Positions 1 to 10,606 of a stretch of 27,493 bases of DNA are shown piece after piece. The stretch's first letter is position 1. Each line of letters opens with the position of its first letter. The notes beneath the pieces were generated by a model. The model saw only the letters and a program-made list of their open reading frames with translations, was not told where the DNA came from and made no database searches. Source of the stretch: Paulinella micropora (Eukaryota > Cercozoa > Imbricatea > Euglyphida); contig BJOX01000332.1 of NCBI GenBank assembly GCA_009731375.1, positions 231,815 to 259,307 on the forward strand, in the 5' to 3' direction. A program made the position numbers and the translations under genes.

Positions 1-254
1 ACAATGTCATCATTGTAGCTTGCGCAAGCTTACGGTGCTCAAAACACTTGGACTAACGGCTTCCTTTTCTTTCTCTTCTTCCTTATCCTCCCACTCTCCA
101 TTCCTAGATTGCCTTTTTCTTCAACGTCCTTCCTCCTCTTCTTTTTCCAGAACACAGTCTACCCGTGATTCCCATCCCCACATGCACAGTACACAAATTA
201 TTGTTTGATGTGAAACTGCGTTCCTTTGCAAGGACTACATTCCTTTGCGACATC

Positions 255-408
<154 letters not shown>

Positions 409-463
409 TCTGCTTCTGTCCCCATCGTCATCAGTCACTGTTGGCTCTGTCGTGATGGTCTAG

Positions 464-1367
464 GACGTCAACGTGCTGGCCTGGAGTCCCAAAGTGTCGC
501 ACCTTATGGCCACGGGCGCCGACGACGGCAAGCAACCACACAAACAACACACACAACACAATATACACACATACACACACACATTCACACACACACATAC
601 ACACACACACACAAACACAACACAAAGTCAGCTGTCATGTAATATTAGATTACAGAGTATATGTATACCCATATGTATATGTTCATGGCGTGTTTGTATG
701 CTGATTGTATGAATTCATGTACATACATACCTTACTTAAAGGCTATCTTATTTGAGCTTGCAAATACGTAAGTTCATTAAGTGGGCCACCTAGTTCACGG
801 GGAGTGCCGTGAAATATGGTTGGAAAAAGTTATTGCATTTTGCGGATGTTGGCTGCATCGGATCAATTACCCCATCCGGTACCAAAAAAGTGGGTTTTTT
901 ACCATTCGAAGAAAATAAGGCGCCAATGCACCACACCAAACGTGAGAATGTTCTTGGTATAGTACGTCTGTAACCGAACACGCTCATTTCCGCCGCTGTA
1001 ATTTCACCAGTAGCCGGCTCCAGTACCACCAGGAGACATACCAAAAGCTCTAAGCGGCTAGTGTCGGCTATCATGCAAACGGGGTGTTCACGAACCGCCC
1101 CAAAGACAAATATTCCGCTCTTTGCGTGCAAATGACACCGAGCCGGCCGGTCGCCCTGGTGGGCTAGGTAGCCCCATGTACATGCGCATCTATCGTTCTA
1201 TCGTTTCATGAATGTCCAGCTTGCTATGTATCTAGCTGTATGTCTGTTGTAAGAATTGGCGTGGGTGTTGCAGGCTCCATTCGCGTGTGGGACCTCCGCC
1301 AATTCAAATCGTAATCCAACACAGAACAGTCATCATCTCTTGAATGTGAATGTACATTATCTATCTG

Positions 1368-1447
<80 letters not shown>

Positions 1448-1462
1448 CCCATCCATCCATCC

Positions 1463-1527
<65 letters not shown>

Positions 1528-1542
1528 CCCATCCATCCATCC

Positions 1543-1625
<83 letters not shown>

Positions 1626-1666
1626 GATCTATCGATCGATCTATCTATCTATCGATCGATCGATCG

Positions 1667-1755
<89 letters not shown>

Positions 1756-3083
1756 CCTACCTACCTACCTACCTACCTACCTACCNNNNNNNNNNCTGTC
1801 TGTCTTTCTATCAAGAAATCTATTGTCTATCCGTCCATCTATAGGTCTGTCTATCTACCTATATATCTATTCATCTATCTCGTGTTTATCGCTCTGCTCG
1901 ACCATGTTTGTCTAAGGTGTCTCAGTGCTTGTGCTTGCATGTGTGGGCGCGCGCAGTGCCGCTCATGGGTGTTGTCTGTAGGCTGTTGGCTGTTGGCTGT
2001 TGGCTGTTGGCTGTTGGCTGTTGTCTGTTGTGTGTTGTCTGCTAGCTGTTGGCTGTTGGCTGTTGGCTGTTGGCTGTTGGCTGCTGGTTGTTGGCTGTTG
2101 GCTGCTGGCTGTTGGCTGCTGGCTGTTGGCTGCTGGTTGTTGGCTGCCGGCTGCTGGCTGCCGGCTGTTGTCTGCCGGCTGTTGGCTGCTGGCTGCTGGC
2201 TGCTGGTTGCTGGCGGCTGGCTGTTGGCTGTTGGCTGCTGGCTGCTGGCTGCCGCTCATGGCTGTTGGCTGTTGGCTGTTGGCTGTTGGCTGCTGGCTGC
2301 CGCTCATGGCTGTTGGCTGTTGGCAGGGCCAAGCCGGTGGCGAGCTACAAGTGGCACCGGGGCGCCGTCACGTCAGTTGAGTGGTCGCGCCCAGCCACCT
2401 GCACACCTGCCCGCCACACGCCACAGCATGCACTTGCCCACACCATGCCAGATGCCCTGTAAACTTTGGTGGGGGGGGGGGGGGGGGGGGGGGGGAGCGA
2501 AGGGGGGGGGGGNNNNNNNNNNGGTGGTGCTGGCTGCAGGCATCCGCACGACGAAACCGTGCTGGCGGCCGCATCCGAAGACCACACGGTCCAGACACAA
2601 GAACACTGCACATGCGCCAGACACTTATGTTAACGTTCATGGTAATCGTAGTCGTAATTTTAATGTTCATGTTGATTTTATCTGACGTCTGTCATACTAC
2701 GTAACACTGTAGTACATAATACGGTATGTCCGTGTTAGCAACATATATGAGGTCAGTTTGATGTGATAAGAAGGAAGGCGATCAAAGTACAGGCGGTATG
2801 AATGGCGTTGGTGGTGTTGGTGAGAAGCGCTTTGGAGGGGGTTGCAGGCTGTGCTGGGCGCTTGCTGCAGGTCAGCGTTTGGGACATGGCTCTGGAAGAG
2901 GACAAGGAGGCCGAGGCGCAAGGTCAGCATGCATTACATACATACATACGTACATACATAACACAATATAACATGACATAACATAACGTAACATAACATA
3001 ACGTGACGTAACGTAACGTAACGTATCATAACATATCGTAAGATACATACATACATACATACACACATACATACATACATACA

Positions 3084-3116
<33 letters not shown>

Positions 3117-4198
3117 GCATATGCAACATATATACATACATTCATGCATGCGTACGTACATATATAGATATACATACATACATACATACATACATACATA
3201 CATACATACATGCGCTGGCTGTTGGCTGCAGGCGCGTCCATCGACGGAGTGCAGGTGCCTGACCAGCTGCTCTTTCTGCACCAAGTAGCCCCCATCCAGC
3301 GCCCGCAGCGCGCCGAAGTGCAAGCGCAAATAGACTGTGCAACTTCGAAGGAGGAGACATGGTGTTGTGTGCGTATGAAAATGAAAGCGATACATGACGA
3401 GTACGCAGCAGAGAAAGGAATATATGCCTGCATGCGTGAAAATCCTTGTCTGGATGTGTATGTAAAATAGAAGCTTATGTAATATACGTCGCCGCGCATT
3501 TAGGGGCAAAAGAGTATCAAAGAGCTCCACTTCCACCCCCAAATCCCGTCGCTTATCGTCTCTACTGCCCTGGACGGTCAAGTACATACATACATACCTC
3601 CTTATATACATACATGCATACATGCATACATACATTACATTACATTACATTACATGACAATACTTTGAATTGCATTACATTGCATTGCATTGCATTGCAT
3701 TTCATGTATATTACTTACATTACATTACATTACATTACATTACATTACATTAAATTGCAGTGAATCGCATAGACTTGCATTGCATTTCATTGCATTTCAT
3801 TGCATTGCATTACATTACACTACACTACATTACATTACATTACATTACATTGCATAGCGTTGCATTGCATTGAATTGCATTGCATTTATGTTGCATTGCA
3901 TTCCATTGCATTTCATGGCATTGCATTGCATCACATTGCATTACATTACATTACATTACGTTACATTACGTTACATTACATTACATTACATTACATTAGA
4001 TTAGATTACATTAGACTGCATTCGATTACATTACATTACATTACATTACATTACATACATACATACATACAGACAGACAGACATACTACAGAAATATACC
4101 ATAGATTGAATGTGTGCGTCATCATAGTGAATGATCTGCATGTGTGTTCAGGTTTCAACTTTTTCAAGCCGTCCAATATGCTTCCGGTGACTACGTAA
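464..4198 (+). CDS. GRWD1: GRWD1/Rrb1-like WD40 protein, C-terminal exons (spliced, 5' end outside window)
   Basis: Eight exons join in one continuous phase: 464-527, 1274-1310, 2327-2458, 2540-2588, 2871-2922, 3232-3284, 3504-3576 and 4152-4198 (TAA 4196-4198), 507 nt in all. Translated pieces follow the end of GRWD1/Rrb1: [39 protein letters not shown] then [31 protein letters not shown], and a short hydrophobic tail. In this family these are the last WD40 blades of a nucleolar chaperone that escorts ribosomal protein uL3 into 60S assembly. All acceptors are AG. Donors are GT except the first, which reads GCAAGC at 528 and so is probably a GC-AG intron. The 3' limit of the third exon (2458) is the weakest call, because it adds about 20 residues not expected in the family. 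Introns of 81 to about 1,020 bp are packed with simple repeats. Family assignment is strong; exon edges are inferred by eye. Confidence 0.85.
537..618. repeat. (CA)n-rich microsatellite
   Basis: Interrupted CA/CACA array starting about ten bases after the GC donor of the exon ending at 527. The rest of this intron (619-1273) is unique sequence without a gene I can support. Confidence 0.9.
1350..1880. repeat. Long (ATCT)n microsatellite with ATCC, ATCG and ACCT variant blocks, broken by a 10-N gap
   Basis: More than 400 bp of ATCT with interspersed ATCC, ATCG and terminal ACCT blocks, then ten Ns at 1786-1795 and degenerate copies to about 1880. The block structure points to stepwise expansion. 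The gap is probably a collapsed array, so the true length is unknown. Confidence 0.95.
1978..2326. repeat. TTGGCTG heptamer minisatellite abutting a splice acceptor
   Basis: About fifty near-copies of a 7-bp unit (TTGGCTG with TGGCTGC variants). The array runs directly into the acceptor TTGGCAG of the exon starting at 2327. The same word precedes the acceptors at 2539 (TGGCTGCAG) and 3231 (TTGGCTGCAG). Open frames across the array on both strands are artefacts of the 7-bp period. Confidence 0.9.
2468..2522. repeat. Poly-G tract with a 10-N assembly gap
   Basis: Two G homopolymer runs separated by a short interruption, ending in ten Ns (2513-2522), all in the intron between exons at 2327 and 2540. 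The gap and true G count are unreliable. Confidence 0.9.
2930..3211. repeat. (ACAT)n and ATAAC/GTAAC-type simple repeats
   Basis: Intron sequence made of ACAT tetramers (best at about 3041-3112 and 3172-3210) and degenerate TAACA/TAACG pentamers between about 2960 and 3030. No coding signal. Confidence 0.9.
3585..4085. repeat. ATTAC / ATTGC pentamer array flanked by ACAT tetramers
   Basis: About 400 bp of ATTAC and ATTGC pentamers with scattered point variants, bordered by ACAT and ACAG tetramers. It fills the last intron of the GRWD1-like gene. Confidence 0.9.
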
Positions 4199-5654
4199 GT
4201 ACTGATGACAGTTGGCGCTGCGTCGTCGTCGCCGTACTGTATTAAAGTTAATTTATGCGGCAATGGTTACTTGTCAGATGTTACATCACTGATTCAATTT
4301 CAACTGAGCACTAAAACAAGCAAGGCTTCTGAATCAGCTGGTTTCATTTTTAGATATTCGTAGACTAGACTTCGCTTCTGTTCGGCCCGCAGGGCACATA
4401 CCTCTCGTTCTGACTTTTGTTTTTTGCGTACACAGTTGAATTTGTTTTTCGTGTGTTCGTTCGTTCGTTCGTTAGTTCGTAATCGCTTTTTGACGTTACG
4501 CTTTTTTGACGTTACGTCTAAACTTCCTTTTTCCTATCCAATTGTGCAGGAATTGAGCAGCCGGACACTCAAGAATTGTTCAGAAATTGAGCAGCTGGAT
4601 AAAAAAATTACTGCATTGTGAATAGCAAGGGCAAAACTTACCGGGATTGCTTTTTCGTTGACTTTTTTTTTGAATAAAGTTTGAAAAAAGCGGGTGATGG
4701 CGTGAGTGTGAGGCGAGCAAACCCTGTGAAGTAGAAACTGTTACAGTACGATATTTAATAACAGATAATTGTCCTAACGATATGAAGACTGAAGAATACC
4801 TAAAGTAGGGACTCCGTAGCCTCCAGACCAAGGATAACCGACACTGAGACCCTGTTGGAACTATAATCTTAATTAATAGTTAACCTTGGGCCGGCCGTAT
4901 CGGAGTAACTGTGTCGGTAGAGTCATTACTTATGATCCTGCCAGCTAAGTTACGTGGCGTGTTCTGTTGGCTCCTTTTCTTATTAAAGCTGTAGTACTGC
5001 TGATAGAGTGTAGTTGCTATCATAGCCTCCGATTATTACATTAATAATAGTAGTCTAACAGGTTATCGAGCCTTGATTAGCGAACTCTGCGTCAGCTTTA
5101 ATCAGTCACAATTAGTCTGGAAAGAGATGTATTATGCCTTCAACAGAAAAGTGCAAGGATCGACGTGCGGCAGGCCCAGTCGACATCATGAGTTATTTCG
5201 TGGGCAGGCCGAAGGCCATATCCATCTCCGTGTCTCGTGGCTAGACAGCATAGCACAGACACACCAAACTATTTCATCCCTAATAATAATTTCCACATTT
5301 CTAGTTAATTGTAGGAATTTATTGATAGTCACGGTTGATGCTTACCGTGCTTCTATCTTCCGCACTGGCTTTGGTCTAAGAACATAGCTTAGCGGGGAAA
5401 GAACTTAGTATCTAAGTTTCTCTTCTTGTTTCAACCGACAGATGGCTGAGCCGGGAGGCGCTAGAGGAAGAGCTGCTGCGTTTCTTTTTGACTGTATCAT
5501 GTTTTTTCTTCTCTTTCTGACTCTTTTTTGCAACATCTCTTTCTACGCTAGGTGATAGAAACGGAGGCACTCCCGCTCTTCCCGCTGCTACTCAGTAATA
5601 TTAATACTACGTGACACTTGGATTCGAGCACTCACGGTTTTTAAAATATGTTAT
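4199..5654. other. Intergenic host DNA, no supported gene
   Basis: Downstream of the GRWD1-like stop. Only short open frames (65-104 codons) with no recognisable motif, no long repeat and no RNA gene that I could identify. A TTCG/GTTCG mini-run at about 4455-4480 is the only local repeat. Confidence 0.5.
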
Positions 5655-5933
5655 ATATTGCTGTTGACATTCAAGGCAACAAAAAAAATAGTTTTTAGTT
5701 TGTGTTAGATTTTCAGTTTTGGTTGGAATTTTGATTTTGGTTGGAAATTTAAATTTTTCAAATGAACGGTGACTATATTCGTCCGCAAAACATCGTAAAT
5801 TTTCGCAAAATGTTACCGTTACATTTGAAAATTAAAATTTTTGTCACAAAAATGAAAAACTGTCACAAAAATGAACATCTGACACAAAAACTGAAAACTT
5901 TTTTTTTTTTTTCTTGAATGTCAACAGCAATAT
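5655..5933. repeat. MITE-like foldback element
   Basis: A 21-bp sequence at 5655-5675 (begins ATATTGCTGTTGAC) is repeated as its exact reverse complement at 5913-5933. The inner flanks are also imperfectly self-complementary, for example TTTTCAAATGAACGGT near 5756 against ACCGTTACATTTGAAAA near 5814. There is no open frame. This is what a small non-autonomous foldback or MITE looks like; a clear target-site duplication could not be made out. Positions 5934-6404 are AT-rich with nothing else recognisable. Confidence 0.6.
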
Positions 5934-6404
5934 TTTTCGAAAGTATTTTTTTCATTAAATTTATCCTTTTGTTTCATTGTTTTAATTTTGCCTAAATGTT
6001 TTCGTTCCTCGGACCGGTTCAAGACTTTCCTTCTAGTTTAAATTTCCATTGCCACCGCTACTTGGAGTGTGTTTGATGACATCAGTTACGGAAAATATGT
6101 CATAAAAATCACCTGCTTGAGCCAAAATTGCAAGGCTGCGCATGCACTGTTTTTCTATTGCTGAAACTGCTTTTATATATATTTATAATGATAACTTTTT
6201 TCCACGTTTAATTTATATTTACACCTGTTAAAACATGTACAGATCTAGAAAATTTTAATTCATTGCACATATTTAATTATAATTTTTTTAAACACCTAAA
6301 TTGCCGGAAATATATACCTAGTATACGTACGTTGGCAGGTACAAGATCTAGAAGATTAGCTGAATTCGAAGCCAATCATGCAATGCAAACCTCATCCTCG
6401 TCGC

Positions 6405-7100
<696 letters not shown>

Positions 7101-7121
7101 ATGTATATACATATACATATA

Positions 7122-7529
7122 TGATCATTTATGTATTCGCGACTTGTCCAACCGCAAAGTATAAAACAAGCCTTAAAAAAGTAAAAAAAACCAACATAGG
7201 ACATATAGAAAACATACATAGAAAATAAAAAAGTGTCAAATGTTTAACATAAATTTTTCTAACTGAGCACATTAAGAGAGATTTTGGCGAAAGGACACAT
7301 AAACCATATTTTTATTTCATAAAAATATATATAAACTGCGTGTATATGGTTTATGCGTCCTTTCGTCAAAATCTCTCTTAATGTGCTCAGTTAGAAAAAT
7401 TTATGTTAAACATTTGACACTTTTTTATTTTCTATGTATGTTTTCTATATGTCCTATGTTGGTTTTTTACTTTTTTAAGGCTTGTTTTATACTTTGCGGT
7501 TGGACAAGTCGCGAATACATAAATGATCA
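7122..7529. repeat. Long inverted repeat (186-188 bp arms, 34-bp centre) at the host/virus boundary
   Basis: The left arm 7122-7309 starts TGATCATTTATGTATTCGCG, and its reverse complement occupies 7344-7529. Arms differ by a 2-base length change in an A run and two substitutions near the centre. The centre 7310-7343 is AT-rich and includes part of a small hairpin (ATATTTTTAT, TTC, ATAAAAATAT). Left of it are AT repeats; right of it the viral genes begin. It may be the element's terminal inverted repeat joined head to head to another copy, a resolvase target, or an unrelated foldback. Each arm holds CTTGTCCAACCGC, related to the GTCCAA motifs at 8402-8688. Confidence 0.85.
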
Positions 7530-7820
7530 CACCCCAAACAATGGGGGAAAGGGGGGGCGGACACTCACGAAGTGAGTGGCGGGGGGGGTTGGGAGGAAAA
7601 TACACATAAAACATAAAAAAAAAATATTTTCTCGGGAAATTAGAGACATGGTTTCCAATGAAAACTTGTCCAGACAGAATTATGATTTTCTGTCTGACGC
7701 CTACAGACAGCCAGACACCGCGCTGTCTGGGTGTTGCTGGTGGTTTTCACGGAAATAGAATTTTCTAGAATTTCCTTTTTTTTGACCAAAATTGGTGGCA
7801 TCGGCTCCGCCATAACGATA
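7530..7820. other. Non-coding viral terminal region with clustered small hairpins
   Basis: No gene. It contains CACTCAC-GAA-GTGAGTG (7562-7578), CAGACAGAA facing TTCTGTCTG (7671-7679, 7688-7696) and CCAGACA facing TGTCTGG (7711-7717, 7724-7730). CAGACA or its complement appears five times in 60 bp. Such direct and inverted short repeats next to a genome end could be a replication or packaging signal, which is inference. Confidence 0.55.
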
Positions 7821-8279
7821 TTATTTTGCTGGCATAATTACGTTGATGGGTTTTCTGTTTTCGTTAAAATAACTATTCCATCTATCTATATTCTTGTCTG
7901 CTTTTTCTCCATATTTTTTCTCGTATTCAAGTTTAAGGTTGTTTAGTTGCTCGTTGTATATCTTTCTATATTTTGCTTTGTATTGTTTTCGTCTGTCAAG
8001 ACTAGCCTTCTGGTATATATCCAATAATACATGCTCTTTGCTATCATAATGTGCTTTATTCGCATTCTTTTTCTTTTCGTAATATGCCTTATTGTATTCC
8101 TTTATCTTGTCCTTATTTTCTTGACGTTGTTGCTTCCTTCTTTGTGCTATTTTTTCTTTATTCTTCTCATAATATTCCCTTTGGTATTTTTGCATCCTTA
8201 AAAATGCAAAACTATCTCCATATTTTTGCGAGATATACTCTTGTTGATTCGCGTATTGTTCAGATGCGGTTGGCATCAT
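7821..8279 (-). CDS. Lys/Tyr-rich repeat protein, unknown function
   Basis: About 152 residues if translation starts at the ATG ATG pair at 8274-8279. The frame is open up to 8453, but that extension is GTCCAA-rich sequence that looks non-coding. The protein is very basic, with recurring YYEKNKEK / YNKAYYEKKK / HYDSKE units and predicted to be mostly charged helix or coiled coil. Comparable Lys-Tyr repeat proteins are common in large DNA viruses and PLVs, without a known biochemical role. It points outward, toward the terminal region. The 5' two thirds lie inside a 648-bp direct repeat and recur, truncated by the gap, at 11449-11642. No homologous function is claimed. Confidence 0.6.
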   Translation of the reverse strand: MMPTASEQYANQQEYISQKYGDSFAFLRMQKYQREYYEKNKEKIAQRRKQQRQENKDKIKEYNKAYYEKKKNANKAHYDSKEHVLLDIYQKASLDRRKQYKAKYRKIYNEQLNNLKLEYEKKYGEKADKNIDRWNSYFNENRKPINVIMPAK

Positions 8280-8733
8280 TGCTTTATAGTAATATTGACC
8301 CTTATCCTTAAATGTAATTTTGACCCTTATCTTTTTTATTATAGGAAAGCGAGAGAGTGAATATAAGAGCAGGGCGAGTGATAATACCTTCTCCTGTTGC
8401 TGTCCAACCCCATGGTTGGCCGTGTCCGACTTGACACTTACAAGGTTGGACACTTTTCGCTTATTAAATTTCTATATTTATTGTATAATTCTTCTTAGTA
8501 TTACACCTGTCCAACCTGTCCAAGGTTCAATTAACTTTTTGAAAATTTTCCGAGAGGGGGGGTATCCCCTACTATACACACAAAAAAGTTTCCGCCCGCG
8601 GGGGGTTGCCCTGGACAGACTTGGACACTATTAATACTAAGACGAATTGTCGCACTTAGCCTGCTCAATACCACTCTCAAGTGTCCAAGTCGCCAAACGA
8701 CGATTTACGTTTCTAGCGCGGGTGTGCGGATTT
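8086..8733. repeat. Direct repeat, copy 1 (648 bp)
   Basis: Identical as far as I can align to 11449-12098, at a constant offset of 3,363 bp. The only difference is a 2-base insertion (GT) in copy 2 near 12074. It carries the 5' part of the Lys/Tyr-rich gene and about 450 bp of non-coding DNA, and ends in GCGGATTT just before the next gene. Copy 2 is cut on its left by the N gap, so the true repeat may be longer. Confidence 0.95.
8402..8691. promoter_or_regulatory. Cluster of GTCCAA motifs in both orientations (possible origin or regulator site)
   Basis: GTCCAA occurs at 8402, 8509, 8518 and 8683, and its complement TTGGAC at 8446 and 8621. GACTTGGACAC (8618-8628) and GTGTCCAAGTC (8681-8691) form a perfect 11-bp inverted pair. 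The same cluster is present in repeat copy 2 at +3,363. The region has no convincing gene. Iteron-like function is inferred only from the pattern. Confidence 0.45.
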
Positions 8734-8772
8734 TCTATTTAAAATAATTAAAATAATATAATTATATATATA
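8726..8772 (+). promoter_or_regulatory. Putative viral promoter: GCGGATTT plus TATA-rich leader
   Basis: GCGGATTT (8726-8733) is followed by an AT-only stretch ending TTATATATATA directly before the ATG at 8773. The same GCGGATTT, then TATTATATA before an ATG, precedes the methyltransferase (12091-12116). GCGGATAT precedes - strand genes at 19059 and 23792. The repetition in front of several starts is the evidence; no transcript data. Confidence 0.45.
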
Positions 8773-9000
8773 ATGCCAAGGACACCTCAATTCACCAAGG
8801 AAGAAATCGTTCAACGGAGAAGGGAAAGGGCGAAAGCATTTTTGAAGGCTCATCCTGATAAGAATAGGGAAAATGCGAAGGCATACTATTATAAGAACCA
8901 AGAGAGAATAAAATTATTGCGGAAGGAGAAATACGAAAAACAAAAAGCAGAATTACTTGAATTAAGAGCGTTTCGTAATAGTATGTTAAACAATATATAA
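8773..9000 (+). CDS. Small basic Lys/Arg/Tyr-rich protein, unknown function
   Basis: 75 residues with a clean ATG 2-12 bases after a TATATATATA leader. The composition (KAYYYKNQERIKLLRKEKY core) resembles the repeat units of the protein at 7821-8279, so the two are probably distant relatives or share a charged-helix design. No enzymatic motif, signal peptide or membrane segment. It begins 39 bp after the end of direct repeat copy 1, so its promoter probably lies in that repeat. A nucleic-acid-binding role would suit the charge but is a guess. Confidence 0.6.
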   Translation: MPRTPQFTKEEIVQRRRERAKAFLKAHPDKNRENAKAYYYKNQERIKLLRKEKYEKQKAELLELRAFRNSMLNNI

Positions 9001-9041
9001 TTTATTTTATATATAAAAATATATACACTATTATATAAACC

Positions 9042-9592
9042 ATGGACACCTCTCACCGCCGATCGTATTGGACATATGAAGACTTACAACTCCATTTGGA
9101 TTACGTGAATGGAAGTTATTTTCTAAATCTAGTCAATGCAGTTTCGTTTCTATCACCCGATGGAAAGTGGAACACGGCCGACTGGAAACTTATGGAAAGT
9201 ATAGAAAAAGGAGAAGAACAATATTGTTGTTGCTCACACGAGATTACGAAGAATTACATTGTAAAAATGTAAAAAACGGGAGCGAAATGGTGCTAGGCTC
9301 TGAATGTATTAAGCGGTTTAAGAACGATAAAATGAACGAAGACTTGTCATTGCTCATCCGCACTCTTGACAATCCAAACATTAAATTTTGTTGTTATTGT
9401 AATAGCAATAGGGCAATGCCAAAAAAGATTGTAGAAAAATATCCAAATAGGAACAAGTATTATCATAAATCTTGTATGAAAAAGAAATTTTATCAATGCA
9501 CTCTTTGTAATGCTTTTAGAGGATTTGACCCATGCGATTGCTTGGATAAGATTAGAAGTGGAACAAACGATAAACCCTTTTGGCTAAGATAA
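9042..9592 (+). CDS. Zinc-finger protein with one frameshift
   Basis: Two overlapping frames (9042-9272 and 9167-9592) make sense only as one gene of about 183 residues. The first ends CCCSHEITKNYIVK, and the second continues with NGSEMVLGSECIKRF about four codons later. CxCSHxI...NG...GSxCIxRF is a motif I recognise from proteins of large DNA viruses. The shift is one missing base near the A run at 9262-9270. The C-terminal half adds CCYC, a His/Cys pair (YYHKSC), CTLC and CDC, so two or three zinc-binding sites are likely. It lies between the small basic protein and the primase, and a replication or transcription accessory role is possible. The start ATG follows TATTATATAAACC. Confidence 0.65.
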
Positions 9593-9716
9593 TAAGTAAG
9601 AAAAGAAACAAGTTTTTTTTTTGTCATAACGATATATAAAAAAATCTAATTACCTATTAAGGACAATGATATACATGGATATATGGATATATAGAATAAT
9701 TAATTTATTTTTATAA

Positions 9717-9739
9717 AAATATCCGAGCGACTATATAAC
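9717..9739 (+). promoter_or_regulatory. Putative promoter of the primase gene
   Basis: ATATCCGAGC (9719-9728) followed by CTATATAAC immediately before ATG 9740. This is the GCGGAT-type element in reverse orientation plus the TATATA box seen before other viral starts. Confidence 0.4.
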
Positions 9740-10606
9740 ATGACCGCGCCGACACTGACCAACAACCAATGGTATTACAAACAAGAAGAAGCACTGAGAG
9801 ATAAACCACAAGATGCGGTTCTTATCAAGTGGGGGAATAAACAATTCACCACTATGCCATGCCAAGAGGATTTCATTGAATTGATTGAAAACACGCCCGA
9901 TGACCAAAAGCAATACTATGAAGTATTAATGGAAAACAAACCCCAACGAATGTTTGCCGACATTGATGGCGATGAATTATCAATCACACGAGAAAAAATG
10001 TATGAGCGGTGGAACACGCTTATGAAAAACGTATTTGCTAATATGGGTTTGAAGTATAATCCCAAAAAAGCCAAACACTTGGACGCAAGCAAGAATGGTA
10101 AAATGTCGTGCCATTTTTCTTACGATAACGGCTTGGTATTCAAAAACTGCGAAACACAAAAAGAGTTTTGGAAGTATGTAGAAGTAGTGATTGAAAAAGA
10201 TTATCCCGACCTTTGCTTCACATTTGAACGAGCCGACAAGAATATTGAATTACGAACCATACTTGATATCTCCATCTATAACAAAAACAGGGCTTTCCGC
10301 ACTATCTACTCTCATAAAGAGGATAGCGACCGCGTTTTGCTTCCGTATTCATACACCCCAAAAACAAACACATTGAAATTGCTACAAGATGTAGAAATAG
10401 ATGATTATCTGATTATGCGCCCCGATGACAATACATTCTACGACGTTAAAATTCCCGAATATACAACTTTGAAGCGATATCAACATATTACGTTGGACGA
10501 AATACGCGACATTATACTCAGCAAAATACCAAATGTTGAAATTGTTGAAATAAAGCAGAGAATGTTTGTTTTAAAAACCATAGGGACACGAGTATGTATT
10601 ATAAAC
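9740..10606 (+). CDS. Archaeo-eukaryotic primase (N-terminal part; cut by assembly gap)
   Basis: 289 residues are visible before the N gap. Three motifs of the AEP primase fold are in order: FADIDGDE at residues 72-79 (metal-binding DxD), KMSCHFSYD at about 121-129 (SxH motif), and DISIYNKNRAFR at 176-187 (basic third motif). In PLVs, virophages and NCLDVs such primases usually sit on the N-terminus of a primase-helicase with an SF3 or other helicase domain, and that part would lie in the unsequenced 842 bases. No stop is seen before the gap. The open frame that appears to continue through the gap into 11449-11674 is not real: there it reads antisense through the Lys/Tyr-rich gene copy. Confident as a primase; full architecture unknown. 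Confidence 0.8.

Noticed and set aside
790-1131. 113-codon open frame on the - strand inside the first visible intron
   Set aside because: Reads like ordinary protein in places, but has no motif I recognise, no splice or promoter context and lies inside an intron. Not strong enough to list; a homology search could revive it as a transposon fragment.
1882-2685. Cys/Trp/Leu/Gly-rich open frames on both strands
   Set aside because: Artefacts of the TTGGCTG heptamer, whose 7-bp period cycles through all frames; only the exon from 2327 is coding.
2934-3635. Met-Tyr-Val-Cys repeat frames on the - strand
   Set aside because: Translation of ACAT repeats antisense to the host gene.
2934-4080. CRISPR-like array
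   Set aside because: Short-unit microsatellites without spacers, in eukaryotic introns.
7122-7529. tRNA or structured RNA reading of the palindrome
   Set aside because: Arms are far too long and AT-rich, and no tRNA-like cloverleaf or A/B box was found.
8320-8634. 104-codon + strand frame, duplicated at 11683-11997
   Set aside because: Lies in the repeated non-coding GTCCAA region, has no family likeness and is duplicated only because the repeat is.
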